Assembly: GCA_027485995.1 (NCBI GenBank)
Contig: JAIXPW010000102.1
Location: 1 to 64,000, forward strand
Direction of reading: 5' to 3'
Origin: Verrucomicrobiaceae bacterium
Lineage (GTDB): Bacteria > Verrucomicrobiota > Verrucomicrobiia > Verrucomicrobiales > Akkermansiaceae
DNA: 64,000 bases
Shown here piece by piece: positions 26,606-34,848 of the stretch. Numbering within the stretch: the stretch's first letter is position 1; each line of letters starts with the position of its first letter. Both the position numbers and the translations under genes were made by a program. The notes under the pieces are model-generated. The model was given only the letters and a program-made list of their open reading frames with translations, was not told the origin of the DNA and did not search any database.

Positions 26606-28510
26606 ATGCGCCTGATCCTGTTTTTCGCCCTGCTGCTGCCTGCGGTCCTCTCGCAAACCCATGCATCACAGGATCGTCCGAATATCCTTTGGATCACCAG
26701 CGAGGACAATGCCGCCCAGTGGATCGGCTGCTACGGGAATTCCGAGGCCAGCACCCCGCGCATCGACGCACTGGCGGCGGGTGGGCTGAAGTTCACCCGC
26801 GCCTACACCAACGGTCCGGTTTGTGCGGTGGCCCGTTCGACCATCCTCAACGGAGCCTACGCGGTCACCCAGGGTACCGAGCACATGCGCAGCCGTCACC
26901 CGATTCCCGCCTCCTTCAAGGCCGGCGTCACCTGGCTCCGCGAGAGCGGCTACTACTGTTCCAACAACTCCAAGACCGACTACAATTTCAAGGGCAACGA
27001 TGCCGCGCTCTGGGATGATTGTTCACCCAAGGCGAGCTTCCGCAATCGACCTGATGGAAAGCCATTCTTCTCGGTCTTCAACCTCAACATCACCCACGAA
27101 AGCCAGCTCTTCCCCAACGTGGTGGAGAACAACCGGAAAAAGGGTGATATCCCCGCAGTCCCGAGGCTGGATCCCTCGAAGTTGACGGTCCCGCCCTATC
27201 TGCCCTATCTTCCCGAGTTCCGGAAGGACATTGCAATCTATCACGACTGCGTCAGCGCCATGGACAAGGAGGTCGGTCGGATCCTCGATGAACTCAAGGC
27301 TGCTGGGCTGTCCGACGACACGATCGTCTTCTACTACGCCGACCACGGCGGTGCGATGGCCCGGGGAAAACGCTACCTTCAGGACACCGGCGTGCGTGTG
27401 CCGCTGGTGATCCATATCCCGGAAAAGTGGCGGAAGCTTTCGCCGTTCAAGCCGGGCAGCGAGGTCCCCGAGATGGTTTCGTTTGTGGACTTCGCCCCAA
27501 CCCTGCTCTCGCTCGGCGGCCTGAAAACTCCGCCACCGATGCAGGGACGGGCCTTTCTCGGCGAGCATCGCGCGACCCCACCCGCCGAGCAGCAGGTCTT
27601 CCTGTTCGCGGACCGATTCGATGAAACCGACGGGATGCGTCGCGCGATCACCGATGGTCGATACAAGTACATCCGCTGCTTCACCCCGAACCTTCCTGGA
27701 GCTCCCTACTGCGACTATCCCATGGGCCAGCCGTCATGGGTCGCTTGGCGGGAGGCATGGAAGAATGGCAAGCTCTCCGACATCCACGCCCAGATCTGGA
27801 AGACTCCGCAGCCGGTGGAGATGCTGTTTGATACGGCATCCGATCGCTGGGAAATCAAGAACCTCGCCGCCGATCCCGCTCACGCCGCCAAACTCGCGGA
27901 GATGCGTGGCAAGCTGCGTGCGACCATGAAGTCGGTCGTCGACACGGGCCTCGTTCCCGAGTCGATGTGGGAGAAGCTCTCGGCTGGGAAGACGATCCAC
28001 GACTACGTTCATGGTAGTTCCTTTCAAATCGATGCCACGCTTGAGATGGCCTTTGTCGCGTCGTCCTCCGATCCTGCAAAGCTTCCGGATCTGGTCAAGG
28101 GACTGACTTCCCCGGATCCCGTCATCCGCTACTGGGCGGCCAGCGGGTGCCTGATTCTTGGAAAAGCCGCTGCACCGGTTTCTGTCGATTTGGTCAAGAC
28201 TCTCGATGATAAGGACCAGGTGGTCGCCACCGTCGCGGCCGAGGCCTTGGTGGCGTGCGGTCAGATGGAAAAGGGGAGTGCTTTCCTGATTGCCGCTCTG
28301 GATCGATCGCTGACTGCCCCCGAGTTCGGATTTCTCGCGAATGCGATCACCAACCTCGGCCTGAAAAGCCGGATTCCGGCAGGTTGGGCGGCAGGCGTGC
28401 TCGCTGATCCAGAGGCGACTCATTTCAAGAAGCAGTATGCCCGCGAGCTCCGCAATCCCGGCGCGGAGAAGAAGCCCAAGGGCGGAAAGCCGAACAAGAG
28501 CGGGGAATGA
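26606..28510 (+). CDS. Sulfatase with C-terminal HEAT-like repeats
   Basis: A secreted 634-residue sulfatase of the arylsulfatase/heparan-N-sulfatase type that removes sulfate esters, probably from polysaccharide. The signal peptide MRLILFFALLLPAVLSQTHA supports the Met at 26606. The metal-binding start NILWITSEDN and the FYYADHGG motif are in place. The formylglycine site reads C73-A-V-A-R77; the usual motif has Pro or Ala at the third position, so Val is unusual. Residues from about 500 form short helical HEAT-like repeats (DPVIRYWAASGCLILG, VVATVAAEALVACG). It is first in a row of four closely spaced genes on the plus strand and is divergent from the ECF sigma gene. Confidence 0.9.
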   Translation: MRLILFFALLLPAVLSQTHASQDRPNILWITSEDNAAQWIGCYGNSEASTPRIDALAAGGLKFTRAYTNGPVCAVARSTILNGAYAVTQGTEHMRSRHPIPASFKAGVTWLRESGYYCSNNSKTDYNFKGNDAALWDDCSPKASFRNRPDGKPFFSVFNLNITHESQLFPNVVENNRKKGDIPAVPRLDPSKLTVPPYLPYLPEFRKDIAIYHDCVSAMDKEVGRILDELKAAGLSDDTIVFYYADHGGAMARGKRYLQDTGVRVPLVIHIPEKWRKLSPFKPGSEVPEMVSFVDFAPTLLSLGGLKTPPPMQGRAFLGEHRATPPAEQQVFLFADRFDETDGMRRAITDGRYKYIRCFTPNLPGAPYCDYPMGQPSWVAWREAWKNGKLSDIHAQIWKTPQPVEMLFDTASDRWEIKNLAADPAHAAKLAEMRGKLRATMKSVVDTGLVPESMWEKLSAGKTIHDYVHGSSFQIDATLEMAFVASSSDPAKLPDLVKGLTSPDPVIRYWAASGCLILGKAAAPVSVDLVKTLDDKDQVVATVAAEALVACGQMEKGSAFLIAALDRSLTAPEFGFLANAITNLGLKSRIPAGWAAGVLADPEATHFKKQYARELRNPGAEKKPKGGKPNKSGE

Positions 28511-28538
28511 TTCCAATCCAACCGACAAGCAACCCAGA

Positions 28539-29963
28539 ATGAAGATTTGTACTTTCACCCGATCCATCTCCGGTGCCTTGGCCGCCGTTGGAATGATCTC
28601 CGCCTCGGCCTTTGGGGCGGAGGGCAGGAAGAACATCCTCTTCATTGCGGTGGATGACCTGCGACCGGAGCTGGGGTGCTACGGCAATCCGATCATCAAA
28701 AGCCCGAACATCGACGGCCTCGCAAAGTCGGGGATCGTGTTTGAGAATGCCTTCTGCCAGCAGGCGGTCTGTTCTCCATCGCGCAGCAGTCTTCTAACAG
28801 GAACCCGCCCGGACACGACCAAGGTCTGGGATCTGAGCACGCATTTCCGAAAGGCGATTCCTGACATCGTGACCCTGCCCGAGCAGTTCAAGGGCAACGG
28901 TTACTTCACCCAGGCGATGGGAAAGATCTATCATCATGGGCTCGATGACCCGCAGTCTTGGTCGGTTCCGACCGGCTATCCGAAGTCCTCGTTCAATGCA
29001 GGCAGACCCAAGAGTGTCGGGCGTGGTCCCGCCTTCTTCGCCATCGAAGGACCCGACAATGCCCTGCATGATGGCGAACTGGCGGACATGGCGGTGACCG
29101 CGCTTCGCGGCATGAAGGAAAAGAAACAGCCGTTCTTCCTCGCGGTGGGTTTCATTCGACCCCACCTGCCGTTCATCTCACCGAAGAAGTATTGGGACCT
29201 TTACGATCCCACGAAGATCCCTCTGGCGACGAACCCGTTTCGGCCAAAGAACGCTCCCCCATATTCAATCGTGCCGGGTGGAGAAATCCACAGCTACGAC
29301 GAAGTACCGAAAGGCCAGCATCTCCCCGACGACTACGCCCGTCAGGCGAAGCATGGCTACTATGCCGCCGTGAGCTACGTGGATGCCCAGATCGGTCGGG
29401 TGGTGAACGAACTCGACCGCCTCGGCCTTCGAGAAAGTACGATCATCGTCCTTTGGGGTGACCACGGTTGGAAGCTCGGCGAGCATGATGCCTGGGCGAA
29501 GCATAGCACCGTCGAGAACGACACCCATGTTCCCTTGTTGGTCTCGGTACCGGGTGTGGCGGGTGCGGGGAAGAGATGTCCGGCGCTGGTGGAGTTTGTG
29601 GATATCTACCCGACCTTGAGCGAACTCGCCGGACTGCCCAAACCAGCGGCCGCTGAAGGCCTCAGCTTCAAGCCACTTCTCGACGATCCGACAAAGGCAT
29701 GGAAATCTGCCGCGTTCAGCCAATATCCCCGCAAGAATGGAAAAAACAACCTGATGGGATACTCGATGCGGACCGAGCGCTATCGTCTCACGACCTGGGT
29801 CTTCAAGGGCGACGTCAACAAGGTCGATGCGGTCGAACTTTACGACCATCAGAAGGATCCCGAGGAGAACACCAACATTGCGGCAGATCCCGCCAACAAG
29901 GAACTGGTGCAGCAACTGACCGCACAATGGCGGGCAGGATGGAAGAGTGCCTTGCCCAGGTAG
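28539..29963 (+). CDS. Iduronate-2-sulfatase-like sulfatase
   Basis: A secreted 474-residue sulfatase. The signal peptide MKICTFTRSISGALAAVGMISASAFGA fixes the start at 28539. The calcium-binding motif LFIAVDDLRPELGCYG and the maturation motif C78-S-P-S-R82 are canonical, and HGWKLGEHDAWAKHS is the stretch typical of iduronate-2-sulfatases. This family removes 2-O-sulfate from uronic acids or related sugars. It follows the first sulfatase by 28 bp and is followed by an esterase-like gene after 11 bp, so all are one operon. A formylglycine-generating enzyme is needed for activity and is not encoded in this window. Confidence 0.93.
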   Translation: MKICTFTRSISGALAAVGMISASAFGAEGRKNILFIAVDDLRPELGCYGNPIIKSPNIDGLAKSGIVFENAFCQQAVCSPSRSSLLTGTRPDTTKVWDLSTHFRKAIPDIVTLPEQFKGNGYFTQAMGKIYHHGLDDPQSWSVPTGYPKSSFNAGRPKSVGRGPAFFAIEGPDNALHDGELADMAVTALRGMKEKKQPFFLAVGFIRPHLPFISPKKYWDLYDPTKIPLATNPFRPKNAPPYSIVPGGEIHSYDEVPKGQHLPDDYARQAKHGYYAAVSYVDAQIGRVVNELDRLGLRESTIIVLWGDHGWKLGEHDAWAKHSTVENDTHVPLLVSVPGVAGAGKRCPALVEFVDIYPTLSELAGLPKPAAAEGLSFKPLLDDPTKAWKSAAFSQYPRKNGKNNLMGYSMRTERYRLTTWVFKGDVNKVDAVELYDHQKDPEENTNIAADPANKELVQQLTAQWRAGWKSALPR

Positions 29964-29974
29964 ATCCCACTTCG

Positions 29975-30970
29975 ATGAATCAACTTGTTTTAACCCCATT
30001 CATCCTGCTGGCCTTCGCGTCGAGTTCCATGGCCGGAGAGCCGGAACCTGTTGCCGGGAAGGCTGCGGGAAACCAGGACTTCTGGACCACCGAAAACACT
30101 CAGGCGGTCCGCACGCCGCCGACGATGGCGAACGTGCACTACGGCGAGCACGCCATGCAGGTCCTCGACTTCTGGAAAGCCGGGTCTGCGAAGCCCACGC
30201 CCTTGGTGTTCTTTATCCACGGCGGCTCATGGCGCAGCAATGACAAGGATCGCGTGGCCGGAGTGAAGGAGTATCTCTCCGCCGGAATCTCGGTGGTTTC
30301 AATCAACTATCGCTTCGTTCAGGAAGCAACTGCGGCGGGCGTCAAGCCTCCGGTGAAATGGCCGCTCGGTGATGCGGCGCGCGCCTTGCAGTTCGTCCGC
30401 AGCAAGGCCGTCGAGTGGAACATCGACAAGACCCGCATTGGTGCGTCCGGAGGATCGGCAGGAGCCTGCTCCAGTCTCTGGCTGGCGTTTCATGATGATA
30501 TGGCGGATCCCAAGAGCGCGGATCCGGTCGCCCGCGAATCCACCCGGCTTTTCTGTGTCGGGGTTCTCGGCGCGCAGACCTCGCTCGATCCCAAGCAGAT
30601 GAAGGAATGGACGCCTAACAGCACCTACGGCGGCCACGCCTTTGGGTTCAATGGCGACAAGGCGAAGAAGGTTTCGCCATTCCAGCAGTTCCTCGAAAAT
30701 CGCGAACAGATCCTGCCTTGGATCAGGGAATACTCGCCTTATGAACTCGTCAGTGCTGATGATCCTCCGATCTACCTCCACTACACGGTCGCACCCGCTA
30801 TTGGAAAGAACCAGAAGGACCCGACGCATACCTCGAACTTCGGTGTGAAGCTCGATGAGAAACTCAAGGCCACTGGTGTGGAGAGTCATCTCATGTATCC
30901 CGGTGCACCCGCCCAGAAGTATCCGGACCCGATCCAGTTCCTGATCGGCACCTTGAAGGGTGCCAGGTGA
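29975..30970 (+). CDS. Secreted alpha/beta hydrolase (esterase-like)
   Basis: A 331-residue exported hydrolase with signal peptide MNQLVLTPFILLAFASSSMA. The oxyanion motif HGG is at 82-84 and the nucleophile elbow is GGSAG with Ser161, as in the BD-FAE/hormone-sensitive-lipase-like esterases that deacetylate carbohydrates. The end of the protein, where a catalytic His is expected, reads YPGAPAQKYPDP with no His in that position, so the triad is not obvious. It follows the iduronate-sulfatase-like gene by 11 bp. Removal of acetyl or other esters from a sulfated glycan is the likely job, inferred from context. Confidence 0.82.
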   Translation: MNQLVLTPFILLAFASSSMAGEPEPVAGKAAGNQDFWTTENTQAVRTPPTMANVHYGEHAMQVLDFWKAGSAKPTPLVFFIHGGSWRSNDKDRVAGVKEYLSAGISVVSINYRFVQEATAAGVKPPVKWPLGDAARALQFVRSKAVEWNIDKTRIGASGGSAGACSSLWLAFHDDMADPKSADPVARESTRLFCVGVLGAQTSLDPKQMKEWTPNSTYGGHAFGFNGDKAKKVSPFQQFLENREQILPWIREYSPYELVSADDPPIYLHYTVAPAIGKNQKDPTHTSNFGVKLDEKLKATGVESHLMYPGAPAQKYPDPIQFLIGTLKGAR

Positions 30971-31151
30971 ATGAATCGGTCATGCGGGTAGAGCATTCAT
31001 TCTCGCATGGCTCCAAGGTCCCTTGAAGATCCCCAATGCCGGATGGTCATGGCGGCCTTCGAAATCGCGCGATTTCCCGGCAGATGACGGACTGGCCGGA
31101 AGTTTTCCAACAACATCAGATTTCTCCATTCAGTTTCCAAACCTCACCGAA

Positions 31152-32000
31152 ATGACGAATCCCAAGAAGGCTCTCACTCTCGCCCTCCTGCTGCTGGCCT
31201 TCACTCGAGGGGCTCAGGCCGATGAACCGATCACTTACAAGAAGGTCGACAACCGCGAACTCAAGCTTCTGATCGAAAAGCCCGCTGGCTGGAAAGCCTC
31301 GGACAAGAACCCCTGCATGGTGTATTACTTCGGCGGTGGCTGGGTGAGCGGAACCGTGGAGCAGTTTCACAAGCAGAGCAGCTATTTCGCGACGCGGGGA
31401 ATGGTGGGTGTCCGCGTTGAGTATCGGGTCATCCCTAAAGGCGACAAGGGGCCGCCGGTGATGTGCTGCGCGGATGCCAAGTCGGCGATGCGTTACGTGC
31501 GCAGCCATGCTGCGGAACTGGGCATCGACCCCGACCGCATCGCGGCGGCGGGAGGCTCGGCCGGCGGGCATCTGGCGGCGTTCACCTCGATGGTCGAGGG
31601 GCTCGACGATCCGAAGGATGACCTCAAGGTTTCCTGCAAGCCGAATGCGCTCGTGCTCTTCAATCCCGTCTTCAACAACGGCCCCGGCGAGTGGGGGAAT
31701 GAGCGGGTCGGCGGTCGTTACCGGAGTTTCTCGCCCGCCCACAACATCGCCAAGGGCGCACCGCCAACAATCGTGTTTCTCGGTGAAAAGGATCACCTCA
31801 TCCCGGTCAAGGTCGTCACCGACTTCGAGGAGAAGATGAAGAAGGTGGGCTCGCGCTGCGACACCCACTTTTACCCGGAGGTCGGCCACGGCTTCTTCAA
31901 CAAGGCCCCCCACTACCAGCAGACCTTGATGGAAGCGGACAAGTTCCTGGTTTCGCTCGGATGGCTGAAGATCAATCCGAAGCTGGCCCCGGCTCCCTGA
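31152..32000 (+). CDS. Secreted alpha/beta hydrolase, second copy
   Basis: A 282-residue exported esterase-like protein with signal peptide MTNPKKALTLALLLLAFTRGAQA; start chosen at 31152 on this basis. The oxyanion region is FGGGW (the usual leading His replaced by Phe), the nucleophile is Ser136 in GGSAGG, and the Asp and His are visible in GEKDHLIP and VGHGFF, giving a complete Ser-Asp-His triad. It resembles verrucomicrobial and planctomycetal xylan- or glycan-esterase-like proteins. The gap to the previous gene is 181 bp, so it may have its own promoter or be at the operon's middle. It is only loosely similar to its neighbour at 29975. Confidence 0.85.
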   Translation: MTNPKKALTLALLLLAFTRGAQADEPITYKKVDNRELKLLIEKPAGWKASDKNPCMVYYFGGGWVSGTVEQFHKQSSYFATRGMVGVRVEYRVIPKGDKGPPVMCCADAKSAMRYVRSHAAELGIDPDRIAAAGGSAGGHLAAFTSMVEGLDDPKDDLKVSCKPNALVLFNPVFNNGPGEWGNERVGGRYRSFSPAHNIAKGAPPTIVFLGEKDHLIPVKVVTDFEEKMKKVGSRCDTHFYPEVGHGFFNKAPHYQQTLMEADKFLVSLGWLKINPKLAPAP

Positions 32001-32088
32001 CGCAAAAAGGCGGCAAATTGTCGTGGCTTTCAGGGGCTATCCTCTTGCCATTTCCGCTCCTGGCGAAAAGGGTTGTTCATTGAAAATC

Positions 32089-34848
32089 ATGAAGTGCCAG
32101 CGCAGTCAGGAAACCGTAGATCATCGTTCGAAGAAGGCTCCTTTCGTGGCCTCATGGCATCCGGCGTCGAGGTTCGGAAGTGGACTTGGACGGCAGGCCA
32201 TCGGGCTTGTGTTGGCCCAGCTCGGACTGCTTCTTTCCGCTCCGCTTCAAGGTGAGGAGGCGAATCTGGTCGAGAAGGGCAAGGAGGCCTTCCAGGTCTG
32301 GAACTGCGCGACCTGCCACGCGATCGACCGCGACGACGTTTCGGTCAAGACCGGCCCGAGCCTCTACAATCTGTTCCAGAACGTTCCGCGCGATCGCGAG
32401 GTGCTGGTTCCGGCCACCGGATCGAAGGCCACCATCAAGGCGGACAAGGACTACTTCCTGAACTCTGTTAGAAATCCCGCCGGCCAGCTCGCTTGCGCAG
32501 AGAAAGGGCAGACGAAGGGCGAGGCCTACCCGCCTGTCATGCCGCAGTTCACGGCGGAGGTCATCACCGATGCCAATCTGGAGTCGCTCTGGCACTATCT
32601 CCGTTTCTCGGCAGAGCCCGGGAAGAACGGCCCGGCAGTGGTGATGGGTCAGGTCGCGAAGGAAGCGGTGACGAAGGACTTCGAGAACCCGGCCGCCGTG
32701 CTGGTCGCGAAGCGCCCGAGGATCTTCCGCGCGCCGCTGGATCATTCCAGTGGTCGCGCCATCCACGTCGGCCTGCCGAACGGCATGAACTACACCTTCG
32801 ATCCACGCCGGCTTTCGCTTCGCGGCGTCTGGAGCGGCGGCTTCCTCAACCTGAAGAAGGAGCAGACCGGACGCAGCACGCCAGGCTCCGAGCATGGCTT
32901 CGGGGCGGCGGATGTCCTCGATGCCGCTCCGGCGCTGGTGCCCCTCACGACCGCAGGAACGCCGATCGACTTCGAGTTCAAGGAGCCCGACGTCAACGAT
33001 GATGCGGCGGCGACCCGCTACCTGGAAAAGGGCGGGGATTTCCTCAAGGAACTCGCTGCCTGGGACTCCGGATTTCTCGGCTATCAGGTCGGTCCGAAAG
33101 GCGAGCCCGAGTTCCGCTTCCGCGTCGGCAAGAACAAGCTGAGCGAGAAGATTACATTCACGGAGGATGGTTCGCTGGTGATCGAGATATCAGGTCGTCT
33201 GATCACAACTCAGTCATTCCTGATTCAACAACCGGGATTGCGCGAGGTGAAGGTCGAGGGTGGAACGCTCAAGGATGGCCGCTGGACCCTTCCTGCGGGC
33301 GATGGCAAATCCTATCGGCTCCAGGCCAAGGTCGGCAATGGACTGGTCGCCCGCAGTCCGATCCCGGTGGCGGAGAACTTTTCTCCCCAGGCCCTCGTGA
33401 CCGAGCCTTCCGAAGCGGATCTTCCTGCCGGATACCGGATCGAGAACTGGATGCCGCCGAAGGATCTCTTTGGCCGCGCTCAGTTGTTCGAACCCACCGG
33501 CATCGCGGTGGCGAAGGATGGCACGATTGTTGTCGGAACCCGCACCGCCGGCATCTGGCGTCTGAAGAACAAGACCTGGCAGTTGTTTGCGGAGGGCACC
33601 TATGAATGCCTCGGCCTGGTGATCGAGGATGATCATGGCGACCGCATCGTGATCGCCCAGAAGCCCGAGCTGACCCGCATCCGCGACACCAATGGGGATG
33701 GCCTGGCGGACTCCTTCGAGACCGTTTGTGATGCCTTCGGCTTCCACGGCAACTACCACGAATACACCCACGGCCCGGTGCGCGATGCGGAAGGGAATCT
33801 GTATTTCTCCCTCAACCTCTGCCACAGCAAGAACGCCCAGGCCTCCTACCGGGCGGGCGGGCAATTCATGGGCAGCATGGGTGGCTTTCGCGGCTGGTCC
33901 TGTCGGGTGACTCCGGCGGGCAAGTTCGAACCCTTTGCCAACGGTCTGCGCAGTCCGGCCGGTCTTGGCATCGATCCGAAGGGCCGACTGCTCTACACCG
34001 AGAACCAGGGCGAATATGTGGGTTCCTCCAAGATCAGCTATCTGGTCAAGGGCGAGTTCTACGGACATCCATCGGGCCTCGTCTCGCTGCCAGGCATGAC
34101 ACCGACGTCTCCCGAGATCGCCTTCGACAAGTGGCAGTCGAAGTCCCATCAGTCTGCGCTCTGGTTCCCGCACAACAAGCTCGCGAACTCTCCCGGCAGC
34201 CCGGCCTGGGATCTGAGCAAGGGAAAATTCGGCCCATTCGGCGGACAGATGTTCATCGGGGATCAAACGCTCTCCACCCTGGTCCGCGTCGCTTCGGAAC
34301 GTGTCGGTGAAACGGACCAGGGCACGATGATCCTCTTCGCCCGCAAGCTCGCGTCGGGCGTGATGCGTCCCTGTTTCCTGCCGGATGGATCGCTTCTGTT
34401 AGGCCAGACCGGTCGCGGCTGGCGTGCCAACGGAGGCAAGGAGGCCAGTCTCCAGAGGATCGTGGCCGATCCCTCTGTCACCGCTGCGGACCTGAAGTCG
34501 ATCGAGACAACGAAGAAGGGTTTCACGCTTCAATTCACCACGCCCCTCGCCTCCGGGGTGACGCCGGAAAGCCTGCTGCCGAAGATCCAGATCGAGTCGT
34601 GGACCTACACCGATGCCGTGACCTATGGCTCGGGCGAGAACGAGAAGCGGAAGAACGCGATCGCCTCGCTTTCGATCAGTGCCGACCGCAAATCCGCCAG
34701 CCTGGTCCTTCCGGAGTTCGCCACGCCGGCCTCGATGCTCCACCGCATCCACCGACTGACGGTCGATGATGCGGCCGCGCTTTTCGCCCCTGCGGTCGCG
34801 CGGCCCCAGCTTGAGGCCTACCAGACCGTGCATGCCATTCCCCAATGA
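32089..34848 (+). CDS. Cytochrome c/DUF6797-like/beta-propeller protein
   Basis: A secreted protein of about 919 residues. A heme-binding CATCH motif lies at residues 73-77 within a cytochrome c domain, with PVMPQF further on as the likely Met ligand. It is followed by a DUF6797-like region (HVGLPNGMNYTFDPRRLSLRGVWSGGFLN). A C-terminal beta-propeller follows, related to PQQ-type or sugar dehydrogenases (PTGIAVAKDGTIVVGTR, ETVCDAFGFHGNYHEYTHGPVRD). The Met at 32089 is preferred, but the one at 32023 in the same frame is possible; the hydrophobic segment AIGLVLAQLGLLLSAPLQG is the export signal in either case. The stop overlaps the next ATG (ATGA). Sugar oxidation with electron transfer to c-type heme is the probable role, not proven. 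Confidence 0.83.
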   Translation: MKCQRSQETVDHRSKKAPFVASWHPASRFGSGLGRQAIGLVLAQLGLLLSAPLQGEEANLVEKGKEAFQVWNCATCHAIDRDDVSVKTGPSLYNLFQNVPRDREVLVPATGSKATIKADKDYFLNSVRNPAGQLACAEKGQTKGEAYPPVMPQFTAEVITDANLESLWHYLRFSAEPGKNGPAVVMGQVAKEAVTKDFENPAAVLVAKRPRIFRAPLDHSSGRAIHVGLPNGMNYTFDPRRLSLRGVWSGGFLNLKKEQTGRSTPGSEHGFGAADVLDAAPALVPLTTAGTPIDFEFKEPDVNDDAAATRYLEKGGDFLKELAAWDSGFLGYQVGPKGEPEFRFRVGKNKLSEKITFTEDGSLVIEISGRLITTQSFLIQQPGLREVKVEGGTLKDGRWTLPAGDGKSYRLQAKVGNGLVARSPIPVAENFSPQALVTEPSEADLPAGYRIENWMPPKDLFGRAQLFEPTGIAVAKDGTIVVGTRTAGIWRLKNKTWQLFAEGTYECLGLVIEDDHGDRIVIAQKPELTRIRDTNGDGLADSFETVCDAFGFHGNYHEYTHGPVRDAEGNLYFSLNLCHSKNAQASYRAGGQFMGSMGGFRGWSCRVTPAGKFEPFANGLRSPAGLGIDPKGRLLYTENQGEYVGSSKISYLVKGEFYGHPSGLVSLPGMTPTSPEIAFDKWQSKSHQSALWFPHNKLANSPGSPAWDLSKGKFGPFGGQMFIGDQTLSTLVRVASERVGETDQGTMILFARKLASGVMRPCFLPDGSLLLGQTGRGWRANGGKEASLQRIVADPSVTAADLKSIETTKKGFTLQFTTPLASGVTPESLLPKIQIESWTYTDAVTYGSGENEKRKNAIASLSISADRKSASLVLPEFATPASMLHRIHRLTVDDAAALFAPAVARPQLEAYQTVHAIPQ

